A stretch of DNA of 64,000 bases from Hymenobacter swuensis DY53 (GTDB lineage: Bacteria; Bacteroidota; Bacteroidia; Cytophagales; Hymenobacteraceae): contig NZ_CP007145.1 of assembly GCF_000576555.1 (NCBI RefSeq), positions 4,052,501 through 4,116,500 of the forward strand, given 5' to 3'. The notes under the pieces are model-generated. The model did no database searches and was not told where the DNA came from. It was given only the letters and a program-made list of their open reading frames with translations. The position numbers and the translations under genes are program-made. Below are positions 51,801 through 59,489 of this stretch, piece after piece (the stretch's first letter is position 1; every line of letters starts with the position of its first letter).

Positions 51801-52320
51801 CAATGGGATTCACCAATTGGGGGATGGCACCGCTACTGACCGGCCGGCACCAGTGCAACTTTCCTCCCCAACCAACTGGGTCAGCTACGCGGCCGGCGGC
51901 AGCCATGCCCTGGTCATCCGTGCAGACGGTACGCTCTGGGCCTGGGGCAACAACCAGGTTGGCCAGCTTGGCCAGAGCCCGCTAGGCACAGTCCCCCTAA
52001 TGCTCACACTGGGCAACCAAGTGCTAACCGCCACCCCGTCGGCAGTTGCTGCCGCCCCGGCCCTCGAAGCCCCACTCACCGCGTGGCCGGTACCGTTTGG
52101 CAGCACCGGTGTGCAGGTACAACTTCGTCCTTTGCAGCGTGGCCCGGCTATCATCAGCCTGCTGAATGCTACCGGCCGCGTGCTGTGGCAGCAGACATTA
52201 TATATATCTGCTGCCACGACCCTGACGATACCTCAAACTGGCTCTTTGCCTTCTGGATTGTATCTACTCCGTTTGCAGCAAGGCACCCAACAATCGGTGC
52301 TGCGGATAGTTCGTGAATAA
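48841..52320 (+). CDS. Secreted RCC1-repeat protein with T9SS sorting domain
   Basis: This 1159-residue protein has a signal peptide (LVWLSSAWCMPATAQ) and 21 RCC1-type repeats of about 50 residues, each with a core like DGTLWTWGNNEFGQLGNGT followed by WQSVSAGYRHT. The last 85 residues form a T9SS type A-like sorting domain (PVPFGSTGVQVQLRPLQRGP, then LNATGRVLWQQTLY and LPSGLYLLRLQQGTQQ). Twenty-one repeats equal three seven-bladed propellers. It should be released or attached at the cell surface by the type IX system; the ligand is unknown. No other gene shares its strand nearby. Confidence 0.9.
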   Translation: MIRLLRGFWLGLLVWLSSAWCMPATAQSHTLFVQPDGSLWAWGDNQFGQLGDGTTRNRQFPVPILTGVQWQSISVGYRHSAGIRQDGTLWIWGNNEYGQLGNGTVVAKSAPTEIIPGSRWQSVAASATATVAVRQDGTLWVWGDQQPTPKQFGTLSTWQTVSAGERHYLALQQNGTLWTWGSNSSRQLGHETLASSAVPIQVKPGTLWKSIDAGGNQSIGIQQNGSLWHWGSFAPGGYSGNATPYEIQPTKKWLQASAGEFHVAAVQDNGALWTWGNNEFGQLGNGTTFMLRSYDNYIWENSHQVHPGSIWQYAVATGRHTLAVRQDGSLWSWGTNTAGQVGSATLFPVALSTAGQVLNATWRSVSTSSTHTVAVRQDGTLWTWGNNQRGQLGDGITTSRSVPVQLGNLTSWLSASAGPGYTVAIRQDGTLWSWGSNEFGQLGNGTTKDHHRPRQIDSLTQWRRWWSVSAGPGHVVALEEKGRLWSWGNNDQGQLGTGDKIRRLLPVYLSNGILQASPGQGYTVALAEDGTLLGCGLNSSGQLGNNSTTSLLTFNRIYLPQGTPGIWKEVKAGNQHTVGISKDGSLWTWGNNATGQLGTGTTANSLIPARIGTATTWQTLAAGPTHSAALQQDGSLWAWGDNTNGQLGMGNTDPLLQPTRVPGAGRWQTLTTNASSVGIQQNGSLWTWGSNTHGQLGNGSTTNQLAPRAIVQPTWQQVSAGYSFSAGLQSDGSLWTWGSNDNGQLGNSTTIGHSSPTQVAPGSKWKTMGCGWDHIAAIRQDGTLWGWGLAYIDFNHQPRVVPALVSADTTWRSVSTGYRYTMAIRRDGSLWGWGYNSFSGNVLPGAAWALFSPVPVMPGSKWKSVSAGHEHTAAIREDGTLWTWGENQHGLLGNGVLDLSQYGPVQVAPGSKWKSVSAGTVHTTAIREDGTLWAWGSVYFDLLGTGAQKYSIVPVQIAPGTTWQSVVTGRGYTLAVRQDGTSWAWGLNGIHQLGDGTATDRPAPVQLSSPTNWVSYAAGGSHALVIRADGTLWAWGNNQVGQLGQSPLGTVPLMLTLGNQVLTATPSAVAAAPALEAPLTAWPVPFGSTGVQVQLRPLQRGPAIISLLNATGRVLWQQTLYISAATTLTIPQTGSLPSGLYLLRLQQGTQQSVLRIVRE

Positions 52321-52362
52321 AATAAGCCTGCCACTTATCACAGTAGTTTCAGCAGTTATATG

Positions 52363-52395
52363 AAAGCCCGCCTCTAGTCACTGGAGGCGGGCTTT
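52363..52395. terminator. Two-way terminator after the RCC1 gene
   Basis: AAAGCCCGCCTC (52363-52374) pairs exactly with 52384-52395 and runs into TTTTTT. It lies between two convergent genes. Confidence 0.85.
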
Positions 52396-52415
52396 TTTGG
52401 TGGGCTTGGTCACTG

Positions 52416-52781
52416 CTACCGGGGGTCGCGCCAGATAAGAACCGGGTTGGTGGCTGTGGCGGTAAAGTCGGAGCAGCGGCCGTCACCATTGTTGGCGGGG
52501 CCGCCAGCGGCCGCGCAAATTACATTGCCACAGGTATCAAACAGGTAGCTGTAGTTGGTAGCGGGGCCGCCGGTAACCAGGTACACCGTCCGGTTTTGGT
52601 AAGTATACTGGGTTATTTCAGCGGCCGGTGTTTGCTTGGGCTTCTGCCGGAGCTGCTCCGTGAGAGTGGCTGAAAAGTCGCCGGGGCAAGTTGGGGCAGC
52701 ATCTTCCAGGTAACTGGAACAGGAAGTAGCTCCCCCCAACAGGAGGAGCCACGACAACAGATGGATAGAAACGCGGTTCAT
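52416..52781 (-). CDS. Small cysteine-containing lipoprotein (DUF6970-like)
   Basis: The 121-residue protein has a lipoprotein signal (NRVSIHLLSWLLLLGGATSC, acylated Cys about 21). The mature domain contains YTYQNRTVYLVTGGPATNYS, a CGNVIC segment, and NNGDGRCSDF, giving four or five cysteines likely to form disulphides. I believe it belongs to the DUF6970 family but cannot check this. It is the third gene of the sigma factor operon, 25 bases after the barrel protein, and is probably exported to the outer membrane. Confidence 0.7.
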   Translation of the reverse strand: MNRVSIHLLSWLLLLGGATSCSSYLEDAAPTCPGDFSATLTEQLRQKPKQTPAAEITQYTYQNRTVYLVTGGPATNYSYLFDTCGNVICAAAGGPANNGDGRCSDFTATATNPVLIWRDPR

Positions 52782-52806
52782 GGGACTGGCGGCAAGTGAG
52801 CCACGA

Positions 52807-54417
52807 CTATTGTACACCCGGCATAGGTTTGGGAGTTCCAAACTCTACACTGGCTTCTACGCCCAGGCTGTACGGGCGGCTTTGGTTAGCCACGCGCTGG
52901 CTGGGGTTGGCGTTGAGGGTTGTCAGATACGTTTCGGCGGCGGGGCCTACGGCCAAGCTCCAGCTGGCTGTTGCTGGCTGGTAGCGCACGCCTGCTCCCC
53001 CGCGCAGGGAAGTCAGCACCTGCCGGTACGGGGAGTCTGTTGATTTTGCGCTGTATGCCCGGGTAGCTTCCGGTGAGCCATCCAGCTCCGAGCGGCTGCT
53101 TAGCAGTACGCTCACTGCCGCGCCCACTTTGGCATAGAGCGAGAGACCGGCTTTATTGGAGCCGTAGCGCACCCCTACCGGTACGGCTGCTGTGCGGTAG
53201 TGGTAGGAGGTAGTGCGGGGCTGGGCCGGGGCGGCGTTGTAGGCAGCGGGCCGGCTGAAAATATCGGCGGCCTCCCGGCCTACCTGCTTGCCGTCAATAA
53301 AGCCATAGGTAGTAGCTGAGGTAGCCCGCTGTTCCGCCACTTCAGCCCCACCGGTCAGCGTCCAGTGCTTGTTGAGGGCGTAGGAAGCCGTGAGGGCGAC
53401 GCATTGGCTGAGGCCGGCCCGCAGGTTGCGGCGGTATTCATCCTCGGCTTCATCCTGATAATAACTGCGCAGAGCCGTCGTAACGGGGTCGGCCTTCACG
53501 CGGCCGTCTGTGTGCGAGAAGTTGATGTTAGGGCTGAAGGAACCGGCAGCCAGGCTACCTCCCAGGCGCAGGCGCTTCCATAGCTTGGGAGTTTCTTTCT
53601 GCTCAGGCTCCACAGCAGCCAGCTCTTGCATTTGGGCCGGGGCCTGCGGTACAGCCAACAGAGCCGGCTTCAGCGTATCGGGGCGGCGCAGTCCCAAGTT
53701 GTTGCGCAGGTAGGCCGCCCGGGGCTCCATCAAGCTGAAGCCTGCGAAAAAGGCATTTTCTGCGGCGGGCGAATGACTGGCAAACAGGGTGGCGGCTCCG
53801 GCAGCATATTGCCGACTGCCCCTCCCCTCGTCAGATAGTTGCCCGGCATCATAGCCGCTACGCCCACCGGTTACCGATTCGTAAAGCCCAGCCAGCATCT
53901 GCCCAAGGCCGGAACGCTGGCCAGCCGGTGCGGTAGCACCTTCCGGCACCTGCTGGCTGCCCATGCCGTTTTCGGTAACAGAAGCTAAGCCGCCGGCCGC
54001 CGCAGCACCGCCCGAAGATGCCCCGGAAGCTACCGTTGCGCCAATGGCTGCGCCCTCGCCCAGACGGAAACCGGCACCATTTTCAGCCGAAGCGTTGGAG
54101 CCGGGCAGTGCAGCCGCCAGCTCCGGAGAAGAGTTCAGGCCACTATTGCCTAGGAAAGCCCAGCTACCGAAGCCCAGGGCCAGCAGCAGACATGCGGCAG
54201 CCACCCAGCGGTGCACTACCAGGCGGCGACGGTACGTAGTATTTTCCTGTACTACCTGCTCATGCTGCTGAATTACCAGCTCATGGTCGAGCTGGTCCCA
54301 GAGGCTGGCGCGCGGCGTCACCTCGGCTTCAGCGAATTTCTGCTGAAACAGGTGCTCCAGGTCGCCGGTAGGGCGCGGGGTGGGAGAATCAGGTGTATTA
54401 GGAGCGGAAGCTGCCAT
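52807..54417 (-). CDS. Membrane-anchored protein with N-terminal anti-sigma-like part and C-terminal beta-barrel-like domain
   Basis: The 536-residue protein has a cytoplasmic N-terminus (about 1-66) with LFQQKFAEAEVTPRASLWDQ, a motif common to Bacteroidota proteins encoded beside ECF sigma factors, then one helix (about 71-90, WVAAACLLLALGFGSWAFLG). A disordered, Gly/Ala-rich linker of about 170 residues follows. The last 250 residues alternate in a beta-barrel or porin-like pattern (LWKRLRLGGSLAAGSFSPNI to PYSLGVEASVEFG). It overlaps the sigma gene by 20 bases. It may link the envelope to sigma control. Confidence 0.75.
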   Translation of the reverse strand: MAASAPNTPDSPTPRPTGDLEHLFQQKFAEAEVTPRASLWDQLDHELVIQQHEQVVQENTTYRRRLVVHRWVAAACLLLALGFGSWAFLGNSGLNSSPELAAALPGSNASAENGAGFRLGEGAAIGATVASGASSGGAAAAGGLASVTENGMGSQQVPEGATAPAGQRSGLGQMLAGLYESVTGGRSGYDAGQLSDEGRGSRQYAAGAATLFASHSPAAENAFFAGFSLMEPRAAYLRNNLGLRRPDTLKPALLAVPQAPAQMQELAAVEPEQKETPKLWKRLRLGGSLAAGSFSPNINFSHTDGRVKADPVTTALRSYYQDEAEDEYRRNLRAGLSQCVALTASYALNKHWTLTGGAEVAEQRATSATTYGFIDGKQVGREAADIFSRPAAYNAAPAQPRTTSYHYRTAAVPVGVRYGSNKAGLSLYAKVGAAVSVLLSSRSELDGSPEATRAYSAKSTDSPYRQVLTSLRGGAGVRYQPATASWSLAVGPAAETYLTTLNANPSQRVANQSRPYSLGVEASVEFGTPKPMPGVQ

Positions 54418-55087
54418 GGGAGCGGTGAGCGTCGAGACGTTCGATTTTACTTTTCAAAATGGCCCGGGCGCGGGAGTACTGCGACTTGCTAGTGCCTTCG
54501 GAGATGCCCAGCATGTCGCCAATTTCTTTGTGGCCATACCCTTCAATGGCAAACAGGTTGAACACCATGCGGTAGCGCGGAGCCAGTTCCTGAATCAGGT
54601 TCAGCAACTCCTCGAAGTTGTAATTCGAGAGCGTAAACTCTTCGCCCATCAGGTCCTCCGGGTATTCGCCCCCGTCGCTTACGGCTACCAGCGGGGCGTT
54701 GCGGCGGTGCTGGCGCAGGGCAGCATTTACCATGATACGGCGAATCCAGAATTCCAGCGGGCACTCCCGCCGGAAGCTGCCCAGGTTCTTAAATACCGTC
54801 AGAAAACCTTCCTGCAGCACATCCTCCGCCTCAAAAGTGGTTTGAGCGTAGCGCAGGCACACGGCCATCATGCGGCCGGCAAATCGTTCATAGAGGTATT
54901 TCTGCATCAGGCGGCTACCGGCGAGGCAACCGTCAATCAGCTCCAGGTCGGAAAGCTGGGAAGGCGGGGTGAGGGTACGCACAGGAGCGGATAACGACGA
55001 GGATAAGGACTCCGGGCGCGCAGCCGCGCCGTTGGGCAGCAGGCTACGCAGCCCACCTCCGCCCAACGTAGCCGAAAGGGCGCTCAT
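54398..55087 (-). CDS. ECF-type RNA polymerase sigma factor
   Basis: This 229-residue protein has region 2 (YLYERFAGRMMAVCLRYAQT, then FEAEDVLQEGFLTVFKNLGS and FWIRRIMVNAALRQHRRNAP) and region 4 (PRYRMVFNLFAIEGYGHKEI, GDMLGISEGTSKSQYSRARA). The first 45 residues are a variable leader rich in Ser, Leu and Pro. It overlaps the next gene (the barrel protein) by 20 bases and the small gene before it by 4 bases, so translation is probably coupled. Regulated signal unknown. Confidence 0.9.
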   Translation of the reverse strand: MSALSATLGGGGLRSLLPNGAAARPESLSSSLSAPVRTLTPPSQLSDLELIDGCLAGSRLMQKYLYERFAGRMMAVCLRYAQTTFEAEDVLQEGFLTVFKNLGSFRRECPLEFWIRRIMVNAALRQHRRNAPLVAVSDGGEYPEDLMGEEFTLSNYNFEELLNLIQELAPRYRMVFNLFAIEGYGHKEIGDMLGISEGTSKSQYSRARAILKSKIERLDAHRSHGSFRS

Positions 55088-55296
55088 CGGGCATTCCGGC
55101 CCTGGCGGGGTCCGGCTGTAAGACGCTCACCAGCGGTTTCCTCTGGCAGGAGGAGGCTTCCGCGCAAGTAAGAATGCTGCATATGCTGCGAAGTCAATAA
55201 CTGAGGTATGTGCGCCCCAGCAGGAATAAAGGAGGGCAACGCCGATAAGAGTGCCGCCGGGTTGGCGGAGGTTGCATAGGCCCAGGCGTTTTTCAT
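55084..55296 (-). CDS. Possible small protein leading the second sigma operon
   Basis: This 70-residue frame (MKNAWAYATSANPAALLSAL) ends with a TGA that overlaps the sigma factor ATG (ATGA). It has a hydrophobic N-terminal half and a basic C-terminus but no recognisable domain. The overlap is the main support. It might be a short coupling or leader peptide, or chance. Confidence 0.35.
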   Translation of the reverse strand: MKNAWAYATSANPAALLSALPSFIPAGAHIPQLLTSQHMQHSYLRGSLLLPEETAGERLTAGPRQGRNAR

Positions 55297-55422
55297 GAGC
55301 AGCAAGTTAATCCTTTCAGCAACAGTTTCTTCGGGTTATAATATTCCGGCTTTCGCAACCCGCACTGCATCCGGCATGTAGATACATGAGTCAACTATCT
55401 TCCTACCTAACCCCGCGTCCCG

Positions 55423-56037
55423 ATGAAAACTCTTGTGCTGTTTTACTCCACCTATGGTCATGCCTACAAGCTGGCGGAAGCCGTAGCCGAAGGTGCCCGC
55501 CAGGTAGCCGATAATGAGGTGCTTGTGAAGCGCGTGCCCGAAACGCTGCCCAAAGAGCTGCTCGACCAGATAGGGGCCACGGAAGCGCAGAAGGCATTCG
55601 GCCACGTTCCGGTGGTAACGGTGGATGAGCTGAAGGAATATGATGCTATTGTGGTGGGGGTACCCACGCGCTACGGTAACATGTGCGGCCAGATGCAGGC
55701 TTTCTGGGACAGCACAGGTGGCCTGTGGGCGCAGGGGGCGCTGGTAGGCAAGGTCGGCGGCGCGTTCGTCAGCACGGCCACCCAGCACGGCGGTCAGGAA
55801 ACCACCATCCGGGCGGTGCATACTATGCTGCTGCACCATGGTTTTGTGCTGGTAGGCCTGCCCTATGCCTGGCAGGGCCAGATGGGTCACCACGAAGTAA
55901 CCGGCGGCACGCCCTACGGTGCCAGCACCGTGGCCGGTGGCCAGGGCGAGCGGCAGCCCAGTGCCAATGAATTGGAAGGAGCCGTGTTCCAGGGCCGCCA
56001 CACTGCCGAAATTGCCAAGAAACTGGCGGTGAAATAA
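55423..56037 (+). CDS. wrbA: NAD(P)H:quinone oxidoreductase, WrbA type
   Basis: The 204-residue flavodoxin-fold protein shows the FMN-binding [20 protein letters not shown] (about residues 7-26), [20 protein letters not shown] and the [16 protein letters not shown] block specific to WrbA. It reduces quinones by two electrons to avoid semiquinone stress. The C-terminus ends [13 protein letters not shown]. It converges on the LytTR regulator, and its stop is directly followed by a 33-bp perfect inverted repeat. Confidence 0.96.
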   Translation: MKTLVLFYSTYGHAYKLAEAVAEGARQVADNEVLVKRVPETLPKELLDQIGATEAQKAFGHVPVVTVDELKEYDAIVVGVPTRYGNMCGQMQAFWDSTGGLWAQGALVGKVGGAFVSTATQHGGQETTIRAVHTMLLHHGFVLVGLPYAWQGQMGHHEVTGGTPYGASTVAGGQGERQPSANELEGAVFQGRHTAEIAKKLAVK

Positions 56038-56120
56038 GCAAGACAAAGCGAAAAAGTAAAAGCGCTTACGTAGCCTATGTTGGGCCTCGTAAGCGCTTTT
56101 ACTTTTTCGCTTTGTCTTGC
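56038..56120. terminator. 33-bp perfect inverted repeat between wrbA and a LytTR gene
   Basis: Positions 56038-56070 are the exact reverse complement of 56088-56120. The left arm starts at the base after the wrbA TAA (56035-56037) and the right arm ends one base before the stop of the minus-strand gene (56122-56124). The arms carry A4-5/T4-5 runs. It most probably is a shared 3' end. Confidence 0.85.
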
Positions 56121-56121
56121 C

Positions 56122-56856
56122 TTAAAGCAGATTATACGCCTTGATGAGGGCATTGAACGAGTCACGGTAGGTGTCGCCGATGGGCAGGAGGCGCCCAGCG
56201 ACCTGCACTTTGCCCCGCTCTACGTGCTCAATACGGCTCAGGGCCACCAGAAAGGACTTGTGAATGCGGGCAAACCGGTCTGGCGGCAGCACTTCCTCCA
56301 CCCGCCGGAATGACTGTAGCGTGAGCACTTTGCCGGTAGCAGTGTAAATCATCAGGTACTCCTTCATGCCCTCGATGTAGAGGATATCATCGAACGCCAC
56401 GCGCTGGAGGCGGTGGTCGTTCTTCACGAACATGGCGTCCGGGGCCGTGGGCGTGACATCTGCGGGGGCTACTACTGCCGGCGGTGTCGGCGTGGTAGCG
56501 GGCTGGAGTTGCTGGCGAACTTTCTGCACGGCCTGCACAAACCGCTCGAAAGCAATGGGTTTGAGTAGATAGTCGGAAGCGTTGAGTTCGTAGCTGCGCA
56601 CGGCATACTGGTCGTAGGCAGTAGTGAAGATGATGCGTGGGCCGGGCTGGGGCAGCAGCTGGGCCAACTGCACGCCCGTGAGCCGGGGCATATGAATATC
56701 CAGAAACACCACGTCCACGGGATTATCCTGCAGAAAGGCCAGGCCCGCCAACGCGTCATCAAACTGCCCTTTCAGCTCCAGGCCGGGCACCTGAGCGCAG
56801 TAATCGGCCAGCAGGTCGAGGGCCAGGGGTTCGTCGTCGAGGATAGCACAGGTCAT
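56122..56856 (-). CDS. LytTR-type response regulator
   Basis: The 244-residue protein has a receiver domain (MTCAILDDEPLALDLLADYC; phosphoacceptor Asp about 53 in VVFLDIHMPRLTG) and a C-terminal LytTR DNA-binding domain (DDILYIEGMKEYLMIYTATG, then KVLTLQSFRRVEEVLPPDRF and RIHKSFLVALSRIEHVERGK). It lies 140 bases downstream of a LytS-type kinase on the same strand. Two TATATTTG elements upstream suggest it also has its own promoters. It is a close paralogue of the regulator at 63.2-63.9 kb. Confidence 0.95.
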   Translation of the reverse strand: MTCAILDDEPLALDLLADYCAQVPGLELKGQFDDALAGLAFLQDNPVDVVFLDIHMPRLTGVQLAQLLPQPGPRIIFTTAYDQYAVRSYELNASDYLLKPIAFERFVQAVQKVRQQLQPATTPTPPAVVAPADVTPTAPDAMFVKNDHRLQRVAFDDILYIEGMKEYLMIYTATGKVLTLQSFRRVEEVLPPDRFARIHKSFLVALSRIEHVERGKVQVAGRLLPIGDTYRDSFNALIKAYNLL

Positions 56857-56911
56857 CGGTGAAATAGTGAGGTAGTGAGTTGACGAGGCAGGGGTGGGAA
56901 ACGAAGGCGGG

Positions 56912-56935
56912 CAAATATAAAGGAGGGCAAATATA
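56912..56935 (-). promoter_or_regulatory. Two tandem -7 elements ahead of the LytTR gene
   Basis: The minus strand reads TATATTTG at 56935-56928 and again at 56919-56912, 16 bases apart, both matching TAnnTTTG. Neither has an obvious TTG at the standard distance. Confidence 0.45.
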
Positions 56936-56996
56936 GAAGGTCATTCCTCGCGTTGCCTGGCATGACCTTTCGCCTCTAAATCCGCCTACCCTCAAG

Positions 56997-58280
56997 CTAC
57001 TGCAGCAGCACTAGTGTAACCAGGTGCTGGCCAGGGGGCGTTTGCACGTCGAGGGCATAGCGGCCGGGGTAGAGCAGCTCCAAGCGGCGGTGCAGGTTCA
57101 CGAGGCCCACGCCGCCAGGCTGTTTGGGCAGCTCCCGCTCGGCATCGGCGGGGGCTACGTGGTTGAGCACTGAGAAGCGCAACAGCCCATCGGAAGCCAG
57201 CAGCAGGGAAATGTGCACGGCCACGGGCCGGGCCGTGAGGTCGCCGTGCTTGAAAGCATTTTCCACCAGTGGCAGCAGCAGCAGCGGCGCAATGGGGTGG
57301 GCGCAGTCGGGTGAGGTCCCTTCCACCTCAAACCGGATGGCCTCCTGCGCGGAAGCCGACAGCCGCAGCCGCTGCAGGTCCAGGAAACTACTCAAATGGG
57401 CCACTTCCCGGCTCAGCGGTACAGTGTCGGTGCTGCTTTCGTAGAGCAGGTAGCGCATGATTTCGGCCAGGCGCAGCACGGCCTCCGGGGCCTTATCCGA
57501 CTTGCGACTGGTGAGGGAGTAGATGTTGTTGAGGGTGTTGAACAGGAAGTGCGGGTTGATCTGGGTTTTGAGCATGGCCAGCTCCGTCAGCAGCTGCTGG
57601 CGCTCCATTTCGCGTCGGTTCCGCTGACCCCGGATATAGTCGCCGGTGACGCGCAGGGCCGAGCTGCTGCCGATGATGAACACGCCCACAATCCCCGAGC
57701 TGAGGATGCGCATCCAGACTTCCGGCGCATCGGGGCCTGCCTTCCGGCCGCTTACCACCGTAGTAACCGACTTTTTGCCCGGCCGGGAAGTGGTGACGCG
57801 GTAGGCCGAAATCTGCACGCCTTTGCGAGTGGTTTGCGTGGTTACCCAGCCGATGAGGGCGGCGTAAGGCAGCACCAACAGGGCCGCCAGCAGCACGTAC
57901 TGCACCACCCGCGCCCGGCCCAGGGTGCGCGGAATCAGCCAGCTCCAGGTGAGGTAGAACAAGGCGGCGGCGCAGGCATCTTCCAGCAGCAGGCGGCCCA
58001 GCATCGGCAGCAGCGGCTGCCACTCGGCCGGGGTGGCCGGGAAGCGGGGCAGCAGGGAAATGACGTTACCCAGCTTCAGCGCGTCCAGCACCAGCAGCCA
58101 CAGCCCCAGCAGCACGTGCACCCAGCGCGGCACCGGCGTCACTTCGGCCGCCGCCGACCAGGTAGCGGGCCGCAGCAACGGCCGCAGGCGGGCCCGCCAC
58201 CCCCGCCGGGAAGCAGCAGAATCTTTCAGGGCGGGCGCAACCAGGGGCTCGGACAAAACTTCCATCTTCGAAAATACCAT
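56997..58280 (-). CDS. LytS-type sensor histidine kinase
   Basis: This 427-residue inner-membrane kinase has four or so hydrophobic helices (about 51-72, 95-117, 125-147, 190-208) with an exposed loop between 150 and 188. The phosphoacceptor block reads AMLKTQINPHFLFNTLNNIY (His about 244), and the ATP-binding part has LLPLVENAFKHG and GGVGLVNLHRRLELLYPGRY. This is the short His_kinase (PF06580) architecture that phosphorylates LytTR regulators, here the next gene. The start is ATG 58280 or ATG 58265. It is divergent from the ABC transporter genes. Confidence 0.92.
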   Translation of the reverse strand: MVFSKMEVLSEPLVAPALKDSAASRRGWRARLRPLLRPATWSAAAEVTPVPRWVHVLLGLWLLVLDALKLGNVISLLPRFPATPAEWQPLLPMLGRLLLEDACAAALFYLTWSWLIPRTLGRARVVQYVLLAALLVLPYAALIGWVTTQTTRKGVQISAYRVTTSRPGKKSVTTVVSGRKAGPDAPEVWMRILSSGIVGVFIIGSSSALRVTGDYIRGQRNRREMERQQLLTELAMLKTQINPHFLFNTLNNIYSLTSRKSDKAPEAVLRLAEIMRYLLYESSTDTVPLSREVAHLSSFLDLQRLRLSASAQEAIRFEVEGTSPDCAHPIAPLLLLPLVENAFKHGDLTARPVAVHISLLLASDGLLRFSVLNHVAPADAERELPKQPGGVGLVNLHRRLELLYPGRYALDVQTPPGQHLVTLVLLQ

Positions 58281-58470
58281 GAATCAGGCCCAAAATCGGA
58301 CTTTTTTCAATGAACACCACCGCCCGCGCCGCCAACGCCCCGGCGCGTCGGGTAAACGCTGAGGAGGCGGATAAAGGCCCCCAAAAACGGGTTTGCGCGG
58401 GGAAAACCGTCGTTTCGGGGCGGGGCTGGTGGGTTGGTTGAATTGGGCAGCCCGCCGGAAAGCGGGTCGC

Positions 58471-58478
58471 TACGTTTG
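58471..58478 (+). promoter_or_regulatory. -7 element of the ABC transporter genes
   Basis: TACGTTTG matches TAnnTTTG, 27 bases before the ATG at 58506. A TTG at 58443-58445 is too far for the standard spacing. Confidence 0.5.
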
Positions 58479-58505
58479 CTCCCGTCCTCACTGTCTTTCT
58501 GCGCT

Positions 58506-59438
58506 ATGAACTCAGCATCCCTCCCCCTCCTGGAAACCCGGAACCTCAGTTTCCGCTTCGGCTCCCGCCCCATTCTGCACGAGGTGAACCTACGGGTGGA
58601 GCCGGGCAGCATCTACGGCTTTCTGGGGCCGAACGGGGCCGGCAAAAGCACCACCATGCGGCTGCTGCTGGGCCTGCTGCGGTCGGCCGCCGGCTCCATC
58701 CATCTGTTCGGGCATGATCTGGCGCAGCACCGGGTGGCCTTGCTGAACCGGGTGGGCGCGCTCATCGAAAACCCTTCGCTCTACGACCACCTCAGCGGCC
58801 GGGAAAACGTGGAAGCCACCCGCCGGCTGCGGGGCGTACCGGCTCACCGCACCGCCGAGGTACTGGCCCTGGTTGGCCTTACCGACAATGCTCACCGCGC
58901 GGCCCGCGAGTATTCCCTGGGCATGCGGCAGCGGCTGGGCCTGGCCATTGCCTTGCTCTCCGACCCCGACCTGCTGCTGCTGGATGAGCCCACCAACGGC
59001 CTCGACCCGAGTGGTATTATGGAGATGCGCGAGTTGCTGACGCGCCTGCGCCAGGAGCACGGCAAAACCATCGTGGTCAGCAGCCACCTCATCAATGAAA
59101 TTGAGAAAGTAGCCACCCACGTCGGCGTGATTCAGCAGGGGCGGCTGGTGTTCCAGGGCAGCCTGCCCGATTTGCAGCGGCTGCAAACCGGCCGCGCCCG
59201 GCTGGTACTGGAAACCGAGGATGCCGACCGGTGCCGCAACCTGCTGCCACGTCTGCTGGCCGGGGCTACCGTACCTGCGGCCGGTACGCTCTGGCTGCCC
59301 TGGCTGAATAAAGAGCATTCGGCGGAGGTAGCGGCCGCGCTGGTAGCCGCCGGGCAGCCGCTCTTCGGCCTGCGCCTAGAGCAGCCCAGCCTGGAAGATA
59401 CCTTCCTCCACCTCACCGAGGTAAAAGAACTGGTGTAA
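58506..59438 (+). CDS. ABC transporter ATP-binding protein
   Basis: The 310-residue ATPase has Walker A FLGPNGAGKSTTMRLLLG, the signature YSLGMRQRLGLAIALLSDPD, Walker B LLLLDEPTNGLDPSG and the H-loop in VVSSHLINEI. The C-terminal 90 residues match the tail of exporters such as bacitracin-, nisin- or daunorubicin-type ATPases. I start at ATG 58506 (MNSASLPLLETRNLSFRFGS); the upstream in-frame sequence overlaps the promoter. With the next gene it makes a simple two-gene exporter. Confidence 0.93.
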   Translation: MNSASLPLLETRNLSFRFGSRPILHEVNLRVEPGSIYGFLGPNGAGKSTTMRLLLGLLRSAAGSIHLFGHDLAQHRVALLNRVGALIENPSLYDHLSGRENVEATRRLRGVPAHRTAEVLALVGLTDNAHRAAREYSLGMRQRLGLAIALLSDPDLLLLDEPTNGLDPSGIMEMRELLTRLRQEHGKTIVVSSHLINEIEKVATHVGVIQQGRLVFQGSLPDLQRLQTGRARLVLETEDADRCRNLLPRLLAGATVPAAGTLWLPWLNKEHSAEVAAALVAAGQPLFGLRLEQPSLEDTFLHLTEVKELV

Positions 59439-59489
59439 GCATCCCTGCTGCCTCCTTTTCGACCGTCAATTCTCCTCTTGTTCTCTGTT

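Noticed and set aside
48931..52000. Periodic repeats that could suggest a CRISPR array or satellite
   Set aside because: The period of about 150 bases is coding, follows the RCC1 repeat unit in frame and has no spacers of constant size.
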